DNA from: Sulfurimonas sp.
GTDB lineage: Bacteria > Campylobacterota > Campylobacteria > Campylobacterales > Sulfurimonadaceae
Assembly: GCA_012963655.1 (NCBI GenBank)
Contig: DTVI01000183.1
Location: 1 to 7,263, forward strand
Length of the DNA stretch: 7,263 nt
Direction: 5' to 3'
In this document: piece by piece, positions 6,666-7,263 of the stretch
How the letters are laid out: each line of letters begins with the position of its first letter
Numbering within the stretch: position 1 is the first letter of the stretch
Program-made: the position numbers and the translations under genes
Notes under the pieces: generated by a model
What the model was told of the DNA's origin: nothing
The model's input: only the letters and a program-made list of their open reading frames with translations
Database searches by the model: none

Positions 6666-7263
6666 TCTTGACTCCTTGCCAATACAGAATTGTCTATTTC
6701 GTAAATACCCTTCACACCAATTTGGGCCATTACAACATTTATATCTTCAGAAAATATCGATAATATTCTATCAAGTCCGGCGCTACCTGCACCTGCTAAA
6801 GCATGCAATATTGGTCGTCCCAAAAAAGTAAAGTCAGCACCACTTGCCAGCGCTTTCACAATGTCACTCCCGTCCCTTATTCCACTATCGAATGCAATAG
6901 GATAATCCTTTCCTAATGCGTTGCGTATTAATGGTAAAACCGTGATTGGTGCTGGTGCACCATCTAATTGACGACCTCCGTGATTTGAAACCCAAACACC
7001 ATCTATTCCTAATTTTTTAATTCTTTTAGCATCCTCAACAGACAAGATTCCCTTAACAATAATTTTACCTTTCCAAATAGAACGAAGTTGATTTAAAAAA
7101 TCCCAATTTGCACCCATTCGATGTGCTGTACGGTCAAATTTTTCATCTTCATTTTGAAAAAGGACTGGCTTAGGAATCCCCGTAGCTAAGGTTCTTAATG
7201 ACCAAAATGGGTGTATGGCCAGATCAATAAATTGACTTAATCCCATGTTAAAAGGTACCTGAA
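6662..7263 (-). CDS. FMN-dependent 2-hydroxy-acid oxidase/dehydrogenase, C-terminal part (partial)
   Basis: About 200 C-terminal residues of an FMN-dependent alpha-hydroxy-acid dehydrogenase are visible (L-lactate dehydrogenase/glycolate oxidase/mandelate dehydrogenase family, usually around 380 residues). The frame stays open to the right edge (codons before the ATG at 7246 read QVPFN), so that ATG is internal and the true start lies outside. Motifs in order: IHPFWSLRTL after the hinge, the FMN-binding lysine in IIVKGILS, the catalytic histidine and substrate arginine in VSNHGGRQLDG, then FDSGIRDGSDIVKALASGAD and LGRPILHALAGAG for FMN phosphate binding. The enzyme would oxidise an L-2-hydroxy acid to a 2-oxo acid. 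It overlaps the ThDP-enzyme gene by four bases (ATGA), implying sequential chemistry. Whether electrons pass to oxygen or to the respiratory chain cannot be told from this part. Confidence 0.92.
   Translation of the reverse strand, partial: QVPFNMGLSQFIDLAIHPFWSLRTLATGIPKPVLFQNEDEKFDRTAHRMGANWDFLNQLRSIWKGKIIVKGILSVEDAKRIKKLGIDGVWVSNHGGRQLDGAPAPITVLPLIRNALGKDYPIAFDSGIRDGSDIVKALASGADFTFLGRPILHALAGAGSAGLDRILSIFSEDINVVMAQIGVKGIYEIDNSVLARSQE
6672..6677 (-). promoter_or_regulatory. Shine-Dalgarno site of the ThDP-enzyme gene
   Basis: AAGGAG on the minus strand lies six bases before the ATG at 6665, inside the 3' end of the upstream oxidase gene. It is the only textbook ribosome binding site seen at a start in the window. 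It confirms the start and suggests strong translation of the ThDP enzyme within the operon. Confidence 0.75.

Noticed and set aside
1..7263. CRISPR arrays, tRNA or rRNA genes, insertion-sequence ends
   Set aside because: No spaced repeat array, tRNA-like cloverleaf, rRNA motif, transposase or terminal inverted repeat was seen on either strand.

Overview
The window carries accessory catabolic genes arranged as two converging transcription units, and each unit contains one member of the DmdA branch of the GcvT/aminomethyltransferase family. Gene style is bacterial: tight overlaps, ATG starts, and one clear Shine-Dalgarno site (AAGGAG). Coding DNA looks to be roughly 40-48% G+C in sampled lines, and the left intergenic region is much more AT-rich. 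DMSP-demethylase-type genes suggest a marine or otherwise DMSP-exposed heterotroph, probably a proteobacterium of low-to-middle G+C. The sequence alone does not fix the lineage.

Layout. Positions 1-45 (minus) hold what looks like the first 15 codons of a gene leaving the left edge. Positions 46-529 are an AT-rich intergenic region with a perfect 15-bp direct repeat (81-118) and a dyad (200-238), and no convincing gene. Positions 530-3339 (plus) encode a DmdA-like THF-dependent demethylase followed by a DmdB-like acyl-CoA ligase. These would be the first two steps of the DMSP demethylation route: DMSP to methylmercaptopropionate (MMPA) to MMPA-CoA. Positions 3340-3508 separate the converging units and may contain a decayed 3' gene fragment. 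Positions 3509-7263 (minus) are a strictly overlapping four-gene string, read right to left: an FMN-dependent 2-hydroxy-acid oxidase/dehydrogenase (5' end outside the window), a thiamine-diphosphate (ThDP) enzyme, a small transthyretin/5-hydroxyisourate-hydrolase-like protein, and a second DmdA-like protein. Junctions are ATGA, TAATG and TAATG, so all four are probably translationally coupled.

The plus unit fits a known pathway. The minus operon does not match any pathway I recognise. A 2-hydroxy-acid oxidase feeding a ThDP enzyme is a sensible pair (2-hydroxy acid to 2-oxo acid to decarboxylation or C-C cleavage). Coupling these to a transthyretin-like protein that has lost the usual C-terminal YRGS motif, and to a DmdA paralogue altered at putative substrate residues, suggests catabolism of a methylated 2-hydroxy acid or a related methylated compound. 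This operon is the best candidate here for an undescribed system, but its substrate is inference only.
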